A stretch of 7,892 nucleotides of DNA from Lachnospiraceae bacterium. GTDB taxonomy: Bacteria > Bacillota > Clostridia > Lachnospirales > Lachnospiraceae. The position numbers and the translations under genes are program-made. This document shows, in pieces, positions 5,968 through 7,892 of the stretch. The DNA is taken from the NCBI GenBank assembly GCA_024691145.1, contig JAILNW010000308.1, forward strand, positions 1-7,892, written 5' to 3'. The notes under the pieces were generated by a model. That model was not told the DNA's origin, did not search any database, and worked only from the letters and a program-made list of their open reading frames with translations. The stretch's first letter is position 1. Every line of letters begins with the position of its first letter.

Positions 5968-7137
5968 ATGAATTATCCAGTTATAAAATCTAAATCAAAA
6001 AGACCATATCAGATTTGTAAATGTTGCGTTATGGATACATCTGATGAAGACATTGTATTTGATTCCAACGGAGTTTGTATGAGATGTAATGAATACAAAG
6101 AAAGAATTGAACCAGAATGGAATCATGGAAAAGGTCACGAGAAAGAATTAGAAGAATTACTGTCAGCAATAAAGAAAAGTGGAAAAGATAAAAAGTACGA
6201 CTGTATTCTTGGATTATCAGGTGGACTAGATAGTACATATATGTTGCATCTAGCTGTGAAAGAATGGGGGCTTCGTCCATTTGTATTTCATATAGATGCT
6301 GGCTGGAATCTTCCTGTGGCAGAAGAAAATATCAGAAAAGTAACTGAGAAATTAGGTGTTAAACTTCATATAGAACATATGAATTGGGATGAAATGCGTG
6401 AGATGCAATTGGCATGGTTTAGAACTGGATTAGAAATGCTTGATGCACCTCAAGATCATGCATTCATATCACTCATCGATAAGTATTCTCAAAAGTTAGG
6501 TGTTAAATATATTCTTAATGGATATAACGTCTGTACAGAAGTTGTTGCAGACCCTGCTTCTTGGGAAAAAGGTTCAGGTCCAACAGGTGATGGAACCTAC
6601 ATAAGAGATGTTGTTGATAAATATTGTAATATTCCTATAAAAAATTACACTTATACAAATGGAATTAGACATAAGTTTATTATACCTTATGTAAAGGGTG
6701 TAAAAACTATAAAACCACTTAATTTAGTAGAATTCACAAAGGAATCAATGATAAAAACTCTTTCTGAAGAATATGAATATATTCCTTATGGTCAAAAACA
6801 CTTCGAGGATTTAATTACTAAATTTTTAGAAGGCTGGTGGCAGCCAACTAGATTTGGCCATGATATAAGAAGAGCACAATTATCAAGTCTTGTTGTAACT
6901 GGCCAGATGAGTAGAGATGAGGCTCTTAAAATTCTTGAACAACCACCATTAAGTGAGGAAGAAAGCCAAGAATTGTTCAAAGAAGTATGTAGCAAATTAG
7001 GTATTTTAGAAGAAGAATTAAAAAAATATCATGAAATGCCAGAATGTACTGATAAATTTAAGAGTCAGGAAAAAATTTATAAATTTGGAATTAAAGTATA
7101 TGAGAAAATTGGATTAGAAAAAAGAGTTAGAAAATGA
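5968..7137 (+). CDS. wbuX: N-acetyl sugar amidotransferase, copy 2 (WbuX/WbpG/PseA family)
   Basis: A second 389-residue member of the same ATP-dependent sugar amidotransferase family, on the far side of hisH-hisF. It carries the cysteine cluster C17-x2-C20 and C37-x2-C40, the PP-loop SGGLDS (84-89), IDAGWN, MNWDEM, APQDHAF, LNGYN, FLEGWW, LSSLV and MSRDEALKILEQPP. The catalytic motif set therefore looks complete and it is not a decayed copy. By eye it is well under two-thirds identical to copy 1. It has about four extra residues and a glycine-rich stretch after the conserved TE (KGSGPTGDGT, nucleotides about 6568-6597), where copy 1 has WIYMNDTV. Such differences could alter substrate choice. 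Its DNA is richer in GC than hisH/hisF (about 38% against 28-30% in hand-counted blocks), hinting at separate acquisition. The function, adding an acetamidino group to a sugar, is inferred from the family. Confidence 0.92.
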   Translation: MNYPVIKSKSKRPYQICKCCVMDTSDEDIVFDSNGVCMRCNEYKERIEPEWNHGKGHEKELEELLSAIKKSGKDKKYDCILGLSGGLDSTYMLHLAVKEWGLRPFVFHIDAGWNLPVAEENIRKVTEKLGVKLHIEHMNWDEMREMQLAWFRTGLEMLDAPQDHAFISLIDKYSQKLGVKYILNGYNVCTEVVADPASWEKGSGPTGDGTYIRDVVDKYCNIPIKNYTYTNGIRHKFIIPYVKGVKTIKPLNLVEFTKESMIKTLSEEYEYIPYGQKHFEDLITKFLEGWWQPTRFGHDIRRAQLSSLVVTGQMSRDEALKILEQPPLSEEESQELFKEVCSKLGILEEELKKYHEMPECTDKFKSQEKIYKFGIKVYEKIGLEKRVRK

Positions 7138-7173
7138 TATAAAATTGTTTAATTATTCAAAAGGGTTATATTT

Positions 7174-7892
7174 ATGAAGATTCTAATTAAAGGCTCATTA
7201 GGAGTTAACGGGATTGCTCAAGTTACAATGAATTATTGTGAAAAATTGAAAAATGAAAACAGTTACGAATTTGTTGTTTGTGAAACACCTAAGTTAATTA
7301 GAAAAGATTTTATTGAAATTTGTAATAATAACGGATGGAAGATACATTATATGCCATCTCAAGTCACATCAATAATTCGTTATAAACGAGCATTAAAAAA
7401 TATTTTTAAATCGTATAAGCCAGATATTTATCATATTAATGGTAATAGTTGTTTAATGTGTATAGATGTACTATTAGCAAAAAAATATGTAAAAAATATT
7501 ATAACACACTGTCATAGTACAAGTACAAAATTTCCAGTACTGAATAAATTATTAAAGCCGATGTTAAAAAAACAAAAAATACTACGTTTAGCCTGTTCTA
7601 AAGAAGCAGCTTTATGGGCTTATGGTAATTCTGAATGTATTTTATTGAGAAATGCTATTGATTATAATAGATTTAAATATTCAGAAATCATTAGAACTAC
7701 AAAAAGAAAAGAACTGCATTTACGTAATGATGAATTAGTAATTTTACAGGTTGGCAATTTTGAATATGAGAAAAATCAAATTTATTCTATAAAATTATTT
7801 GAAATGATTTGTAAGAAAAATAAAAATATTAAGATGGTATTTTGTGGTGAAGGTGAAGACAGGTATTCAATAAAAAAGTATGTAGAAAATCA
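7174..7892 (+). CDS. Glycosyltransferase family 4, EpsF/CapJ-like, 3' end beyond window
   Basis: An open frame from ATG 7174 to the window edge without a stop, giving about 239 residues of a GT-B glycosyltransferase. The start MKILIKGSLGVNGIAQVTMN matches the GxxxxGGIExV loop of GT4 enzymes, with GVNGIAQ as a variant. It is followed by PDIYHINGN, ITHCHSTSTKFP (commonly HSHSTS or HSNST in relatives), LACSKEAALWAYG, the hinge LLRNAIDYNRF, LQVGNFEYEKNQ at the start of the donor-binding domain, and FCGEGED. The donor-binding EX7E region would lie past the window. AAGGG at 7161-7165, 8 bases upstream, supports the start. The 36-base gap after amidotransferase copy 2 is the widest spacing since the one before the phosphoglycosyl transferase. 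The DNA is markedly more AT-rich than upstream genes. The sugar it transfers is unknown. Confidence 0.88.
   Translation, partial: MKILIKGSLGVNGIAQVTMNYCEKLKNENSYEFVVCETPKLIRKDFIEICNNNGWKIHYMPSQVTSIIRYKRALKNIFKSYKPDIYHINGNSCLMCIDVLLAKKYVKNIITHCHSTSTKFPVLNKLLKPMLKKQKILRLACSKEAALWAYGNSECILLRNAIDYNRFKYSEIIRTTKRKELHLRNDELVILQVGNFEYEKNQIYSIKLFEMICKKNKNIKMVFCGEGEDRYSIKKYVEN

Noticed and set aside
6029..6280. Minus-strand open frame inside amidotransferase copy 2
   Set aside because: It lies opposite the cysteine cluster and PP-loop region and shows no motif or ribosome binding site of its own.
6792..6995. Minus-strand open frame near the end of amidotransferase copy 2
   Set aside because: It is a short antisense frame opposite the conserved C-terminal motifs, with no supporting evidence.
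7138..7173. Intergenic terminator or new promoter before the last glycosyltransferase
   Set aside because: The 36 bases hold a ribosome binding site but no stem-loop with a T-run and no paired -35/-10 elements with correct spacing.
1..7892. CRISPR array, tRNA/rRNA genes, insertion sequence or attachment sites
   Set aside because: No regularly spaced repeats, RNA-gene signatures, transposase-like frames or terminal inverted repeats were seen on either strand.

Overview
This 7.9 kb window is a segment of a cell-surface polysaccharide (capsule, exopolysaccharide or teichoic-acid-like glycan) biosynthesis locus. All genes lie on the + strand and are packed head to tail. The DNA is AT-rich (hand-counted blocks run from about 24% to 38% GC), uses AGGAG-type ribosome binding sites and prefers A/T-ending codons. 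Together with the protein styles, this suggests a low-GC Firmicute, most likely a clostridial gut or rumen bacterium of the Lachnospiraceae type. The taxon is an inference.

Layout: 1-72, unassigned end of an upstream region with a small inverted repeat. 73-420, small VOC/glyoxalase-fold protein. 460-1341, initiating phosphoglycosyl transferase (PglC/WcaJ C-terminal type) with an unusual extra N-terminal membrane segment. 1323-2210, extended SDR (NAD-dependent epimerase/dehydratase or 4-keto-sugar reductase). 2210-3475, GT4 glycosyltransferase of the WbuB type. About 3411-4562, N-acetyl sugar amidotransferase copy 1 (WbuX/WbpG/PseA family). 4564-5184, HisH2-type glutaminase. 5187-5957, HisF2-type ammonia-channel partner. 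5968-7137, a second, diverged N-acetyl sugar amidotransferase. 7174 to the window end, a second GT4 glycosyltransferase, cut by the window edge.

How the genes may work together: the phosphoglycosyl transferase loads the first sugar phosphate on undecaprenyl phosphate. The SDR probably makes or finishes a deoxy-amino-sugar nucleotide, and the WbuB-like enzyme adds a second, probably FucNAc-like, residue. The amidotransferase/HisH/HisF block takes ammonia from glutamine and converts an N-acetyl group on a sugar into an N-acetimidoyl (acetamidino) group, as known for WbpG-HisH2-HisF2 in Pseudomonas aeruginosa, for PseA in Campylobacter and for the wbuXYZ genes of E. coli O antigens. The HisF-like protein has lost the first catalytic aspartate of histidine biosynthesis but keeps the ammonia-gate residues, so this is not a his operon.

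The most notable point is that two different full-length amidotransferases flank one HisH/HisF pair. This could mean two amidinated sugars or positions served by one ammonia source, or a mixed complex. Other points of interest are the out-of-frame overlap at the wbuB-like/wbuX junction, the VOC protein at the head of the cluster, the N-terminally extended initiating transferase, and a drop in GC content at the final glycosyltransferase.
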